Assembly (NCBI GenBank): GCA_033782935.1
Contig: JAWQEG010004762.1
Location: 1-64,000, forward strand
Source: Petrolisthes cinctipes
Lineage: Eukaryota; Arthropoda; Malacostraca; Decapoda; Porcellanidae
DNA: 64,000 bases
Direction of reading: 5' to 3'
Shown here: piece by piece, positions 8,716-20,989 of the stretch
How the letters are laid out: every line of letters begins with the position of its first letter
Numbering within the stretch: the stretch's first letter is position 1
Translations under genes and position numbers: made by a program
The notes under the pieces: model-generated
Databases searched by the model: none
Told to the model about the DNA's origin: nothing
Seen by the model: the letters and a program-made list of their open reading frames with translations, nothing else

Positions 8716-9565
8716 CTAAATTAATTAGTAAATAAATTATTTAATAAATAAATTAATAATTAACTAATAAACAAACTAACAATAGTTAACTAATAAATAA
8801 ATTAACAAATAAATTAATAAATAAGTTAATAAATAATTTAATAAATCAATAAAATAATACATTATTTAATAAATTAATAAATATATTAATAAATAAATTA
8901 CTTAATAAATAAATTAATAATTAACTAATAAACAAATTAACAATAATTAACTAATAAACAAATTAACAATAATTAACTAATAAACAAATTAACAATAATT
9001 AACTAATAAACAAATTAACAATAATTAACTAATAAACAAATTAACAATTAAATTAATACATAAATAAATAAATTAATTAATAAATAAATAAAATAATAAA
9101 CTATTAAATAAATTAATGAATTAATAAATAATTTAATAGATTAATAAATAATTCCATATATTAATAAATAATTTAATAAATTAATTAATAAACAGTTTTG
9201 ATAAATTAATTAATAAACCATTTTAATAAATTAATTAATAAACAATTTCAATAAATTAATTAATAAACCATTTTAATAAATTAATTAACAAACCATTTTA
9301 ATAAATTAATTAATAAACCATTTTAATAAATTATTTGATAAATCAATAAATAACTTAATAAATCAATAATAACTATTTAATATATTAATTAGTAAATATT
9401 TAATAAATTAATAAATTAATTAATAAATAATTTAATAAATAAATAAATTAACTAATAAACAATTTAATAAACTAATAGATAACTTAATAAATTAATAAAT
9501 AACATAATAAATAATTTAATAAATTAATAAATAATTTAACAAATTAACAATAAATTAATAAATAT
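8716..9565 (+). repeat. ~850-bp AT-only tract (TTAATAAA words) before ORF1 of element B
   Basis: Almost pure A/T made of AATTAATTAATAAAC and TAATAAATAATTTAA words. It includes a near-perfect run of AACAATAATTAACTAATAAAC units at 8940-9040 and ATTAATTAATAAACCATTTT units at 9180-9330. It is about four times longer than the matching tract in A. Confidence 0.92.
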
Positions 9566-9569
9566 CACC

Positions 9570-10529
9570 ATGGCACCTCAACTAACCTGTTCTACCTGCT
9601 CTGGTACTTTCGGCCCTACTATTTTCGCGAACAGAGACGTCCTTGTTTGTAGATTTTGCAACTTACGAGAGGATAATTTGACCGACTTGAAGGCAGCACA
9701 ACGCAAGATCGAGGCCTTGAGTGAGAAGTTGGAAACACTACAGGAATTCGTCACTCTCAACGTAGGAATGACATCGACGCCTACAGCACCCGTCGACACA
9801 GCCCCCGTACAGACTGCCTCTACACCCTTACCTCCACCGGCACCACCAACTACACCATCTCCACGGCAGGAGTTCCGCGTTGTCAGGAACAACATTCGAC
9901 CCACAAGGAACATTATACCCATCACTACGTGCCAGAACCGATTCAAGATCCTGGCCCAAGACGACGATGAAGACGACACCGAGGCCAGGCTGGTTGGTGA
10001 CTCCATGGTAAGGGGTCAACTCACCGAGTTTTGTGGCCGAGCACCCAAGTCGAGGAAGCGATTTTGCATCCCGGGTGGCGGCCTAGATGACGTGATTGAC
10101 TCAGTGGACGAAGTGACAAGCCTGGCCCCCGACAACACCACGTACGTCATCCACGTTGGAACCAACGATGTATTCAAGACCAGATCGGAAGAGCTCCTCA
10201 ACAAGTACCGACAGATGATTGCGAAGTTCAAGGAAAAGACGAACAACATCATCCTTTCTGGAATCATCCCCCGCAGACAAGCAGACACCCGTTTCTTCAA
10301 CACCGCTACTAGTATCAACCGACGACTTGCCAACATCTGCAACGAGGAGAACGTCGATTTCGTCAACACATGGGACAACTTTTATTTTGATGACTCGTTG
10401 TTCTCAGATGATGGTGTCCATCTGAATCAGGTAGGAGCAGCCCGTTTAGGACGTTTGCTAAACGACGCGGTCATCAACCATCGTACAAAAAACGGGACTG
10501 CCCAGGTACTTCAAGGTCAAGTAACATAA
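9570..10529 (+). CDS. LINE ORF1: CxxC zinc-knuckle plus SGNH-type esterase (element B)
   Basis: 319 aa, starting at ATG 9570 in the same CACCATGG context as A. Same plan: CSTC and CRFC knuckle, short coiled coil, a Pro-rich linker slightly shorter than in A, then the esterase with 'GDSM', 'HVGTND' and 'DDGVHLN'. The frame is intact. The end carries the slippery heptamer 10487-10493. Differences from A are scattered substitutions and indels in the linker, so the protein looks to be under constraint. Confidence 0.9.
   Translation: MAPQLTCSTCSGTFGPTIFANRDVLVCRFCNLREDNLTDLKAAQRKIEALSEKLETLQEFVTLNVGMTSTPTAPVDTAPVQTASTPLPPPAPPTTPSPRQEFRVVRNNIRPTRNIIPITTCQNRFKILAQDDDEDDTEARLVGDSMVRGQLTEFCGRAPKSRKRFCIPGGGLDDVIDSVDEVTSLAPDNTTYVIHVGTNDVFKTRSEELLNKYRQMIAKFKEKTNNIILSGIIPRRQADTRFFNTATSINRRLANICNEENVDFVNTWDNFYFDDSLFSDDGVHLNQVGAARLGRLLNDAVINHRTKNGTAQVLQGQVT
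10487..10493 (+). promoter_or_regulatory. Putative -1 frameshift heptamer A_AAA_AAC (element B)
   Basis: Same heptamer and phase as in A (acA AAA AAC GGG), 34 nt before the ORF1 stop. The -1 frame is open from 10493 into ORF2 even though the intergenic sequence differs from A by substitutions and an insertion. A possible 5-bp stem TACTT/AAGTA lies downstream but is not preserved in A. Confidence 0.65.
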
Positions 10530-13387
10530 TACGAACAAACAGAATAACACGGGCAAACGTGCAGTTACCCAACCGAAATAGTCTAAAGGTTTTTTATGTT
10601 AACGCTCGCAGCATCCATAACAAATTCACAGATCTAGAGGAAATAACGCTTACAGAAAATTATGATATAATCGGCATTACAGAATCGTGGCTAAATACTG
10701 AAAATATAGACTTCCTAGCAGAGTATAAAATTCCTGGCTATACAATATTTGAGAAAGGTCGAACTAATAAAAGGGGAGGCGGAGTACTATTATATATTAA
10801 AGATGACCTCAAACCGATCCTATTATCAAAGCCCCATATCGCTAACGTAGACACACTATATATACTCATTAGAAATAAATTCGGGATGAAACTTTTGTTA
10901 GCCTTACTATACAGACCCCCAGCTCAAGCAGTACAAACCGACCGTGATATCTATGAACAAATTAACGAGATGAGTAACACGCAAGAAGCCGTAATTCTTG
11001 GCGATTTTAATTTACCAGTAACAAAGTGGGGGGAACCATTATCAGCTCACTATGGTCAAGACCTTTATACTAACTTACAAGAGAGCTCTCTTATCCAATT
11101 TGTTAATAGTCCAACTCGTGGAAATAACGTTCTTGACCTAGTATTTGCAACAAAAGAAGACTTGATAGCGAATATTAACGTGGGTGATGAGTTTACTAAT
11201 AGTGACCACCGCATAATCACATTCAGTATAAATTTCAATAGAAGCGAAATAAATTACAGCTACGAAAAAATCCCCGACTTTAGAAAAGCTAATTTTCACC
11301 AACTCAGAGCGATACTAAAAGATACCGATTGGAAATGTCTGCGAGACACTATTAACATTAATACACAATGGAACTTTTTCACTAATGCATACGCAAAAGC
11401 GGTCAAAGATAGCATACCGTTAAAAAACCGACGTTCAGCACAAAACTTAAAGCCCAAGTGGTGGAGTAAAGAGATAGCCGACTGTTTACGCGCCAAAAAA
11501 AATGCCCATAATAGAGTAAAAATCACAAACGACAATAACGAGCTGGCCAAGTTTTCAGACTTACGAAGAAAAGCCAAAAAGTTAATCAAACAGAGTAAAA
11601 AGGCCATTGAAAAACACGTTGCAAATCAAAGTAAGACAAACCCGAAAGAGTTCTACAGTTATATTCGGCATAAGAAAGTACTCACGTCAACTATCGGACC
11701 ACCACTTGATGAGAATGGGGACTTTACTACAGATGAAGAGCGAATGAGTGGTATCCTTAACACTTTCTTTGCATCAGTCTTTACTACAGAAAACCCGAAC
11801 GATATACCAGCAGTAACAACAGTCCAAAACGAAAATACCGAGGTATTAAGTAATATCAGCATAACTGAAAGTGACGTAATAAAATGTATTGATAAATTAA
11901 ATGTAAATAAGTCACCTGGGCCAGACACGATCTCCCCTCGCGTATTAAAGGAAGCAAAAAGCTAAATAGTAAAACCTCTGACTCTGCTCTTTAACTATTC
12001 TTTACACACTGGAACAATACCTGACGAATGGAAACTCGCTAACGTAACACCAATATTTAAAAAAGGCAGCAAATCTCTACCTAGCAACTATCGCCCTATC
12101 AGCCTAACCTCAGTCGTATGCAAAATGCTAGAGACAATCATACGAGATAAACTTACAAATCACTTAGAGGAAAACAACTTACTTAGAGACACTCAACAAG
12201 GTTTTCGTAACAAACGCTCTTGCCTAACGAACCTATTAGACTTTTTAAATGACATTTTCAATGAATATGATAAGAGTAAAGCAGTAGACATAATTTATCT
12301 AGATTTCCAAAAGGCCTTTGACAAAGTTCCCCATAAACGCTTAATATCTAAACTAAAATCACACAGAATCCAAGGCGATACCGTAAGATGGATAGAGAAC
12401 TGGCTAAGAAACCGAAAACAACGCGTGGTAATAAATGGAAAATCTTCTAGTTGGACAGGCGTTGCAAGCGGGGTGCCACAGGGGTCAGTTTTAGGGCCAA
12501 TCCTATTCCTAGTTTACATAAACGACATAGACGAAGGCCTCTCATGCATAATATCGAAGTTTGCCGATGACACCAAAATTACAAATACAGTACTCACTAA
12601 CGCACAGACTAAAGAAATGCAAGATAATCTCGATAAATTGTCAAATTGGGCGAAAACTTGGCAAATGTCCTTCAATTCAGATAAATGTAAAGTGCTCCAC
12701 ATCGGACATCATAACGTAGCAGCAAACTACTCGTTAAATGGTAAGCAACTTAAAAGCGTGGATCGAGAGACAGACTTAGGGGTAACAGTATCAAGTAACC
12801 TAAAACCCAGTCAGCAGTGTACGGAAGTAATTAAGAAAGCAAATAAAACTATCGGCTTTATCGGCAGAGCATTCGAGTATAAATCTAAAGACACAATCCT
12901 CACTTTGTATAATTCCTTGGTCCGTCCCCTTATGGAGTATTGTGTTCAAGCCTGGTGCCCGTATTACCAGAAAGATATAGCAAAATTGGAACGAGTCCAA
13001 CGTAGAGTTACTAAAATGATACCAAGTCTGAGAAATAAAACGTACGATGAGCGGCTAAGCGAATTAAATCTATTCCCATTGACACAACGTAGACTGAGAG
13101 GTGACTTAATCCAGGTATTTAAAATAATCAAAGGCATTGATAATATGGACTGCAACAAATATTTCACTATTGATCAATCAAACTACACGAGAGGAAACGG
13201 CTGCAAAATCATAGGCAAATCTTTTAACTCGCACGAATCAAAGAATTTCTTTTTTAACCGAGTCGTCAACTTATGGAATGGGCTTCCCCGTAACGTAATT
13301 GACTGTAACACCGTAGACAGCTTCAAACGTCGCTTAGATAAACACCTTGCGTCTAATCCCCGACTTACAATGTTTACTAATGAATAA
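10493..13387 (+). pseudogene. LINE ORF2 with a premature TAA (element B)
   Basis: Same domains as ORF2 of A: endonuclease motifs 'NARS', 'ITESWL', 'GDFN', 'SDHR', and RT with 'FADD' at 12560-12571. The TAA at 11963-11965 replaces the Glu codon GAA that A has after 'KEAKS', cutting the protein between endonuclease and RT. After it the frame is open to the normal stop at 13385-13387. This single lesion makes B defective for RT, probably recently, because the rest is undamaged. No AUG exists near the 5' end of the frame. Confidence 0.9.
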
Positions 13388-13639
13388 TTTTTGCCCATTA
13401 CAGGTGGCAAGTTAGCCAAATTTCACCTACTTTCTATCTTTCCTATACAAAAATTTCCTTGTGGAGTATTTCTGCCAACCCCACAAGGTTCCCATTCCTG
13501 ACTTTATTTCCTGTACGGCTCATGCCGGAGGGAGTGGAGGGTGGGGAGAGAGCCTTCTACTTTGCTATCCTTACCTACGACTATCACTGGGGAGTAATTC
13601 ATTCTCTACCAGTAACCTTCTAATCAGGTCACCTCGTTT

Positions 13640-13653
13640 GGACCGTAAGGTCT
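13640..13653 (+). other. LINE 3' UTR hairpin with GTAA tetraloop (element B)
   Basis: GGACC-GTAA-GGTCT again, just before the terminal repeat and the long (CT)n tail. Confidence 0.55.
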
Positions 13654-13675
13654 GTTGTGGTCTGTGTTTCTATGT

Positions 13676-13848
<173 letters not shown>

Positions 13849-14282
13849 GTGACCGTTCTTATGTGCCTAAAGGCTCGACTGCTCTTTGGTGAGAGAGCTT
13901 TCGTGCCTTGCTGGCTGCCAGGCCAGTAAAAGATCTCGGATTAAGTCGTGGACATTTAGTTTTACTATTTGCTTTAAGTTTGGCCGCGGATGGAGGATTA
14001 GTAGGGATTAGTAGGACGACGGTTACACTTCAAGCACCCCTGTCGAAAAATCAGAGTCCCATTTACTTAGGACTCTTGTGCTGCTCAGTTGGGAGCTGCG
14101 GCACGATTGGGGCCGTCCGACCCAGGGGAGACCTTAGGGTTGGTGTGCTTGGCTCATAAGGTTTCTGTTGGCCGAACGACCGAAAACCTTCTGGAAGTAG
14201 GCGGATGAGACTTATGCGAGACCAAATCACACTACCCTTTCTTTTATATTATTGGTCTGAAATTGAATTGAATTAGAGCGAG

Positions 14283-15576
14283 ATGACTGGTCCATCAGCA
14301 AGAAAATTTACATGTACTACATGCAAGGTGTACCGCTGGTTTGAGGACTTCAGCGGGGAGGAGTGCGAGCGACCTAGACTCCTCGAGTGTCTGCGACTTT
14401 TGCAAACTCGAGGAGAGGTTGATGAAGCACATCTCACTGCTCACGAAGGAGAACAACTCCCTAAAGGAGGAAGTTCTCCGAATGGACTCGCAGAGGTGTG
14501 ACTGCCATGTGAGAGACAAGGCAGTCCAAGGAGCTTCTTCACCGGAGAGCTCCACCACGGCGGTAAAGAAGAAGAAGAAGAAGAACATGAAAAAGAACAA
14601 CAAGAAGAAGAACAACAAGAAGAAGAACAGCAACAATGAAGAGGGAGAAGAGACTGCAGAAGGAAAAGAGACTGCAGAAAAGTGTGATGGAAAAGAGGAG
14701 GGGAATATGGAGAAGGAAGAAAAACCCAAGAAGACAATTGAGGAGGGATTAGAGGAAAGTGAGGAATCAAACAAGAAGGAAAAGAAAATGAAGAAGGAAA
14801 AGAAGACGAAGAAGAAGCAACCTGGAGGAAGTGACGAGCCCGGCAGGAATTCAAAACACTCTCGGGTTCCTCACAAGGCATCTCGTGCTCCTACCAAGGA
14901 GAGGCCTGTGGATATACACATTGTAGGTGATTCCCAGGCACGAGGGCTGGAACCCCTAATGGCAGATCGCCTTCACACTTCTGTGAAGGTGAATTGTTTG
15001 CCAGGTTGTGGCAATGCTGACCTCCGAAAGGAAGTTGAGAGGATCCAAACGTCCAGATCTGCTGTCATTGCACTCATGGTGAGTGGTAATGACATCTACC
15101 TGAGAAATGGTAGAGTAGGCATGACCGAAGGAGTCCTCTCGGATGTGCTCGGTGCAGTAGACGACTGTGGGTCAAAAACCCGCAGAAGGGTAGTTGTTGG
15201 CATTCTCCCAAGGAGAGGCCCTTTAGGGACTGCTCTGTCAAAGAACATTGCAGTAAATCAGCGCCTGGCTGATTTGTGTACTGCCGAGGGGGTGTTCTTT
15301 GTGGACCCCTACACCTCACTCTTTGGTAGAGACGACCTCTACCAGAGGGATGGAACACATCTCTCACTAAAGGGGAAAGAAGTGCTTTCCAAATTAATGG
15401 AAGACGCCGTCCGACGATGTCTCAGGAGCACTCGACCGAGCGTGGAGGAGAGCCCTCGTCGCTATGCTAGAGTGACCCCAGAGAAGACATTCGCTGAGAT
15501 CCTGAAGAAGGATATCCCCAGCACTACCAAGACAATTACCAAGACAATTACCAAACCGGGAAACGGAAGAGTATAG
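14283..15576 (+). pseudogene. LINE ORF1, family 2: zinc-knuckle, Lys/Glu-rich linker, esterase (frameshifted)
   Basis: Starts at ATG 14283 ('MTGPSARKFTCTTCK'), giving the first CxxC. The second CxxC ('CDFCKLEERL') is in another frame that is open to 15576. A +1/-2-type shift between about 14341 and 14390 therefore separates the two halves of the knuckle; I cannot place it to the base. Then come a coiled-coil-like part, a long Lys/Glu-rich linker (about 14560-14830) and the esterase with 'VGDSQARG', 'VSGND' and 'RDGTHLS'. The linker replaces the Pro-rich linker of family 1. Confidence 0.82.
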
Positions 15577-15602
15577 GGAGCCCTGCAGTTGTGGGTTCCC
15601 TG
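15558..15602 (+). promoter_or_regulatory. Putative -1 frameshift signal: G_GGA_AAC plus stem-loop (element C)
   Basis: In ORF1 phase the sequence reads ccG GGA AAC, a canonical heptamer at 15558-15564. A 9-nt spacer (15565-15573) follows, then a stem of 10 consecutive pairs: 15574-15583 (TAGGGAGCCC) with 15593-15602 (GGGTTCCCTG), two of them G-U, closing a 9-nt loop. The ORF1 stop TAG (15574-15576) is inside the stem. The -1 frame is open from 15564 into ORF2, which lacks a nearby AUG. All three textbook parts of a -1 PRF site are present with standard spacing. Confidence 0.75.
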
Positions 15603-18338
15603 AAGGTTCTATTGTTCAACGCCAGGTCCATCCGAAACAAGTTTTTGGAACTGCGGGCCCTCGTTGCGACAGAGGAACCCGAGATGGTGGCCATAACGGA
15701 GTCATGGTTGAGAACCTCAGACAGAGATCTTGAAGGGGAATTCGTGATTCCAGGCTACCAACTCTTCCACAAAGATAGAGAGGACAGAGGGGGTGGTGGT
15801 GTGCTGTTGTATGTAAGGAACTCCATCAAATCGATGACCTGCAACATCACATCGAACCACGAGCTCCTTGGAGTTGACCTAGAAATAGGCACTGCAAAAT
15901 ACAGAACCCTGCTGCTTTATAGACCCCCTGGACAACTCAATGAGATGGACAGGGACCTATACCAGTTGCTGGGTGAACTAGTGGACGGCAGGGTGTGCAT
16001 CCTTATGGGGGACTTCAACACACATGTTGACTGGGAAACCAGAGAGCCCTCTGCCGAGAACACACCACTCTTGGAGTTTGTAAATGATGAATTCCTCACT
16101 CAATGGGTAAGGGAGCCAACAAGAGGTGCTAACATACTCGACTTGGTCCTCACCTCCGAGGATGACATCATTCAAGACCTCTCTGTAAATGAAGAAATAG
16201 GTGGAAGCGACCACAAGCTTATAAGATTTTCAGTTAAGGTCCCTAATATGGAGTCCGTGACCCCGGTGCATAGAAAATTAGACATGGGGAGAGCGGACTT
16301 TGCAGGTCTTCGTGAAGGCGTTGCTGAAATGAAACTAGAGGAGGGAGAGAGTGCTGATGATCTGTGGAGGTCATTCTTGTCTTCCTTCATGGAACTTCAG
16401 TCGCGCTTTATTCCTCTGAAGGGAACAGGTCAGAAGTTCATTCAACCTAAGTGGTTTAATCGGGAAATCCGTAACCTACTAAGGGAGAGGAGAACTGCGT
16501 ATCGTCGAGCGAAGGCATCTGGGGACTTTGACGGTCATAGAAGACTGAATCGAAACGTGAAGTCCAAAATAAGGGCGGCTAAGCGTGCTGAGGAGGTCCG
16601 TGTGGCTAGACTCTGCAAAGAGAACCCCAAGGAGTTTTTCAGTTATGTGAATGGCCGTAAACCAATCCGACGCAGGATCGGTCCCTTGGTGAATGAGGAT
16701 GGAGCATTGATGCACTCTGATGCAGAAAATGCTAACCTCTTAAATGAGTACTTCTCTTCAGTGTTCTCTGAGGAGAGTGGTCCCATTCCCGAACCTTTGG
16801 ACTCCTTCAGTGAGAAGTTGGAGTCAATGGTCTTCACCCAAGAAGAAATCGAGAGAAAAATAATCGAATTAAAAGCAAACAAGTCCCCCGGTCCGGATGG
16901 GTTCTTACCTAGAGTGTTGAAAGAAGTGCATGGTGAAGTATGACGGCACCTGTGCATGGTCTTCAACAGGATAATCCAGACTGGATGCGTTCCTAGAGAC
17001 TGGCGTGAGGCAGAGGTGACTCCTATCTTCAAGAAGGGAGATGCTAGCCAACCGTCAAACTACAGACCCATCAGTTTAACCTCGATAGTCTGTAAACTCA
17101 TGGAGAGCATCATGGTGGACAAAATAACAGCACACTTAGAATCAAATTTGCTACTGAGGGGTTCCCAGCATGGGTTCCGGCAGCACCGGTCATGCCTCAC
17201 AAATCTGGTGGAATTCTTCCATTTTGTTTTCAGTGAGCATGATCGGGATAAAGCGGTCGATGTTGTCTACTTAGACTTTCAGAAAGCCTTTGATAAGGTA
17301 CCCCACCGCCGCCTCCTTCGGAAAGTGCGTGCACTGGGCATAGACGGAAATGTGGCAAATTGGATAGAGAACTGGCTAAGTGACAGACGGCAGCGGGTGG
17401 TAGTGAATGGACAGGCTTCAGAGTGGGTGCCCGTTACTAGCGGTGTTCCCCAAGGTTCTGTTCTGGGACCACTACTGTTTATCATCTATGTTAATGACGT
17501 GGATGGTGACATGGTTGCCAAGATTTCCAAATTCGCCGATGATACTAAGCTTGGTATGAATGTCGCGAAAGAAGGAAATACTACCCGCTTACAAGAAGAT
17601 CTTAGGAAGATCGGGGAGTGGTCTGACACATGGCAAATGCCATTTAACGTGAACAAATGCAAAGTTATGCATATAGGCCACAGAAACCCCCGAACAGAGT
17701 ATAACCTTAAGGGCAATGCTCTCGTAAGCACTGATACTGAGAAAGACTTGGGTGTAACTATCACCAGTGACCTCAAGTTCTCAAAGCAGTGTATTGAGGC
17801 TGAGAAGAAAGCCCAAAGGATGTTAGGGTACATAAAGCGACAGTTTGGATACCGGAACAAGGAGATAGTACTTTGTCTGTACAATTCCCTTGTCCGACCG
17901 CACCTGGAGTATGCAGTCCAGTTTTGGAGTCCTTCTTACCGGAAGGATATCGCGAGATTGGAACGAGTGCAAGCCAGGGCAACCAAACTTATACCCTCTC
18001 TTAGACACAAGAGCTATAAAGATCGGTTGGTAGAACTCGACCTGTTCTCTTTGGAAACCCGGAGACTGCGTGGTCAGCTTATCGAAGTGTTTAAAATACT
18101 ACGAGGCTTTGACAATGTAGACTACAGGGACATTTTCCAACTCAGTGAGGGCACAACCAGGAATCATGGCTACAAACTTGAACTAAAGCGATACAACCGT
18201 GATCTGTGTGGTAAGTTCTTTACATACAGCATCTGCGGTACTTGGAACGCGCTTCCTGCTGATGTGGTCAACAGCAACTCTGTGGATCAGTTCAAGTCCA
18301 GATTAGACAAAGCCTTAAACCACCGTCTAGGTGTTTAA
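15564..18338 (+). pseudogene. LINE ORF2, family 2: endonuclease-RT with an in-frame TGA (element C)
   Basis: About 924 codons in the -1 frame of ORF1. Endonuclease motifs: 'FNARS', 'ITESWL', 'RGGGGVLLY', 'MGDFN', 'GSDHK'. RT motifs: 'KSPGPDG', 'VTPIFKKG', 'NYRPISLTS', 'YLDFQKAFDKVPH', 'SGVPQGSVLGPLLF', catalytic 'FADD' at 17532-17543. The TGA at 16941-16943 interrupts 'EVHGEV*RHLCMVFNR'; the same TGA is in copy D. Everything else is open to the TAA at 18336-18338. The TGA probably replaces an Arg CGA (inference from the CpG context). Confidence 0.88.
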
Positions 18339-18432
18339 GCCGTTGTGCGAGTGTTCCTTGATGGTTTCACATGACACATTCGAGGACGGTCGCCTACTTG
18401 CGCAACTAAACCCACAGGTACCCTCTTTGTAT

Positions 18433-18446
18433 GGATCGTAAGGTCC
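18433..18446 (+). other. LINE 3' UTR hairpin with GTAA tetraloop (element C)
   Basis: GGATC-GTAA-GGTCC: same loop as family 1, with the stem kept by a T-G pair and a G-C outer pair instead of C-G and G-U. Confidence 0.55.
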
Positions 18447-18479
18447 CCTAGGGTACTTCTTTTCCTTGTAACTCCTTGT

Positions 18480-18481
<2 letters not shown>

Positions 18482-18535
<54 letters not shown>
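18482..18535 (+). repeat. (CT)n microsatellite, junction element C / element D
   Basis: Uninterrupted CT run. The right edge joins directly to an internal ORF2 sequence of family 2 (TTTGCAGGTCTTC), that is, a 5'-truncated copy. Confidence 0.95.
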
Positions 18536-18537
<2 letters not shown>

Positions 18538-18539
<2 letters not shown>

Positions 18540-20575
18540 AGGTCTTCGTGAAGGCATTGCTGAAATGGAACTAGAGGAGGGAGAGAGTGCTGATGATCTG
18601 TGGAGGTCATTCTTGTCTTCCTTCATGGAACTTCAGTCGCGCTTTATTCCTCTGAAGGGAACAGGTCAGAAGTTCATTCAACCTAAGTGGTTTAATCGGG
18701 AAATCCGTAACCTACTAAGGGAGAGGAGAACTGCGTATCGTCGAGCGAAGGCATCTGGGGACTTTGACGGTCATAGAAGACTGAATCGAAACGTGAAGTC
18801 CAAAATAAGGGCGGCTAAGCGTGCTGAGGAGGTCCGTGTGGCTAGACTCTGCAAAGAGAACCCCAAGGAGTTTTTCAGTTATGTGAATGGCCGTAAACCA
18901 ATCCGACGCAGGATCGGTCCCTTGGTGAATGAGGATGGAGCATTGATGCACTCTGATGCAGAAAATGCTAACCTCTTAAATGAGTACTTCTCTTCAGTGT
19001 TCTCTGAGGAGAGTGGTCCCATTCCCGAACCTTTGGACTCCTTCAGTGAGAAGTTGGAGTCAATGGTCTTCACCCAAGAAGAAATCGAGAGAAAAATAAT
19101 CGAATTAAAAGCAAACAAGTCCCCCGGTCCGGATGGGTTCTTACCTAGAGTGTTGAAAGAAGTGCATGGTGAAGTATGACGGCACCTGTGCATGGTCTTC
19201 AACAGGATAATCCAGACTGGATGCGTTCCTAGAGACTGGCGTGAGGCAGAGGTGACTCCTATCTTCAAGAAGGGAGATGCTAGCCAACCGTCAAACTACA
19301 GACCCATCAGTTTAACCTCGATAGTCTGTAAACTCATGGAGAGCATCATGGTGGACAAAATAACAGCACACTTAGAATCAAATTTGCTACTGAGGGGTTC
19401 CCAGCATGGGTTCCGGCAGCACCGGTCATGCCTCACAAATCTGGTGGAATTCTTCCATTTTGTTTTCAGTGAGCATGATCGGGATAAAGCGGTCGATGTT
19501 GTCTACTTAGACTTTCAGAAAGCCTTTGATAAGGTACCCCACCGCCGCCTCCTTCGGAAAGTGCGTGCACTGGGCATAGACGGAAATGTGGCAAATTGGA
19601 TAGAGAACTGGCTAAGTGACAGACGGCAGCGGGTGGTAGTGAATGGACAGGCTTCAGAGTGGGTGCCCGTTACTAGAGGTGTTCCCCAAGGTTCTGTTCT
19701 GGGACCACTACTGTTTATCATCTATGTTAATGACGTGGATGGTGACATGGTTGCCAAGATTTCCAAATTCGCCGAATGATACTAAGCTTGGTATGAATGT
19801 CGCGAAAGAAGGAAATACTACCCGCTTACAAGAAGATCTTAGGAAGATCGGGGAGTGGTCTGACACATGGCAAATGCCATTTAACGTGAACAAATGCAAA
19901 GTTATGCATATAGGCCACAGAAACCCCCGAACAGAGTATAACCTTAAGGGCAATGCTCTCGTAAGCACTGATACTGAGAAAGACTTGGGTGTAACTATCA
20001 CCAGTGACCTCAAGTTCTCAAAGCAGTGTATTGAGGCTGAGAAGAAAGCCCAAAGGATGTTAGGGTACATAAAGCGACAGTTTGGATACCGGAACAAGGA
20101 GATAGTACTTTGTCTGTACAATTCCCTTGTCCGACCGCACCTGGAGTATGCAGTCCAGTTTTGGAGTCCTTCTTACCGGAAGGATATCGCGAGATTGGAA
20201 CGAGTGCAAGCCAGGGCAACCAAACTTATACCCTCTCTTAGACACAAGAGCTATAAAGATCGGTTGGTAGAACTCGACCTGTTCTCTTTGGAAACCCGGA
20301 GACTGCGTGGTCAGCTTATCGAAGTGTTTAAAATACTACGAGGCTTTGACAATGTAGACTACAGGGACATTTTCCAACTCAGTGAGGGCACAACCAGGAA
20401 TCATGGCTACAAACTTGAACTAAAGCGATACAACCGTGATCTGTGTGGTAAGTTCTTTACATACAGCATCTGCGGTACTTGGAACGCGCTTCCTGCTGAT
20501 GTGGTCAACAGCAACTCTGTGGATCAGTTCAAGTCCAGATTAGACAAAGCCTTAAACCACCATCTAGGTGTTTAA
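18538..20575 (+). pseudogene. LINE ORF2 fragment, family 2 (element D)
   Basis: Lacks the endonuclease and starts in the endonuclease-RT linker ('GLREGIAEMELEEGE'). Carries the same TGA as C (19177-19179). One inserted A changes the catalytic FADD codons: at 19771-19779 the sequence reads GCC GAA TGA, so the frame is lost exactly at the RT active site and continues in another frame to 20575. One Ser-to-Arg change precedes 'GVPQGS'. It is dead on arrival or decayed since. Confidence 0.9.
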
Positions 20576-20669
20576 GCCGTTGTGCGAGTGTTCCTTGATG
20601 GTTTCACATGACACATTCGAGGACGGTCGCCTACTTGCGCAACTAAACCCACAGGTACCCTCTTTGTAT

Positions 20670-20683
20670 GGATCGTAAGGTCC
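20670..20683 (+). other. LINE 3' UTR hairpin with GTAA tetraloop (element D)
   Basis: GGATC-GTAA-GGTCC, same as in C. Confidence 0.5.
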
Positions 20684-20716
20684 CCTAGGGTACTTCTTTT
20701 CCTTGTAACTCCTTGT

Positions 20717-20870
<154 letters not shown>

Positions 20871-20989
20871 GAGTTTCTGTGGCTGGTGAGAAGGCTAACA
20901 ATTGTTTCTGTGTATATGATAAATTATACAGTATTCATCTGAGGTGGTGAGGTGTACCAGTACTGTATTTATTGACCAAGTGTAGTGCC

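Noticed and set aside
18536..18548. TTTGCAGGTCTTC at the start of D as a splice acceptor
   Set aside because: The same bases are internal coding sequence in element C; the resemblance is due to the truncation point next to the pyrimidine tract.
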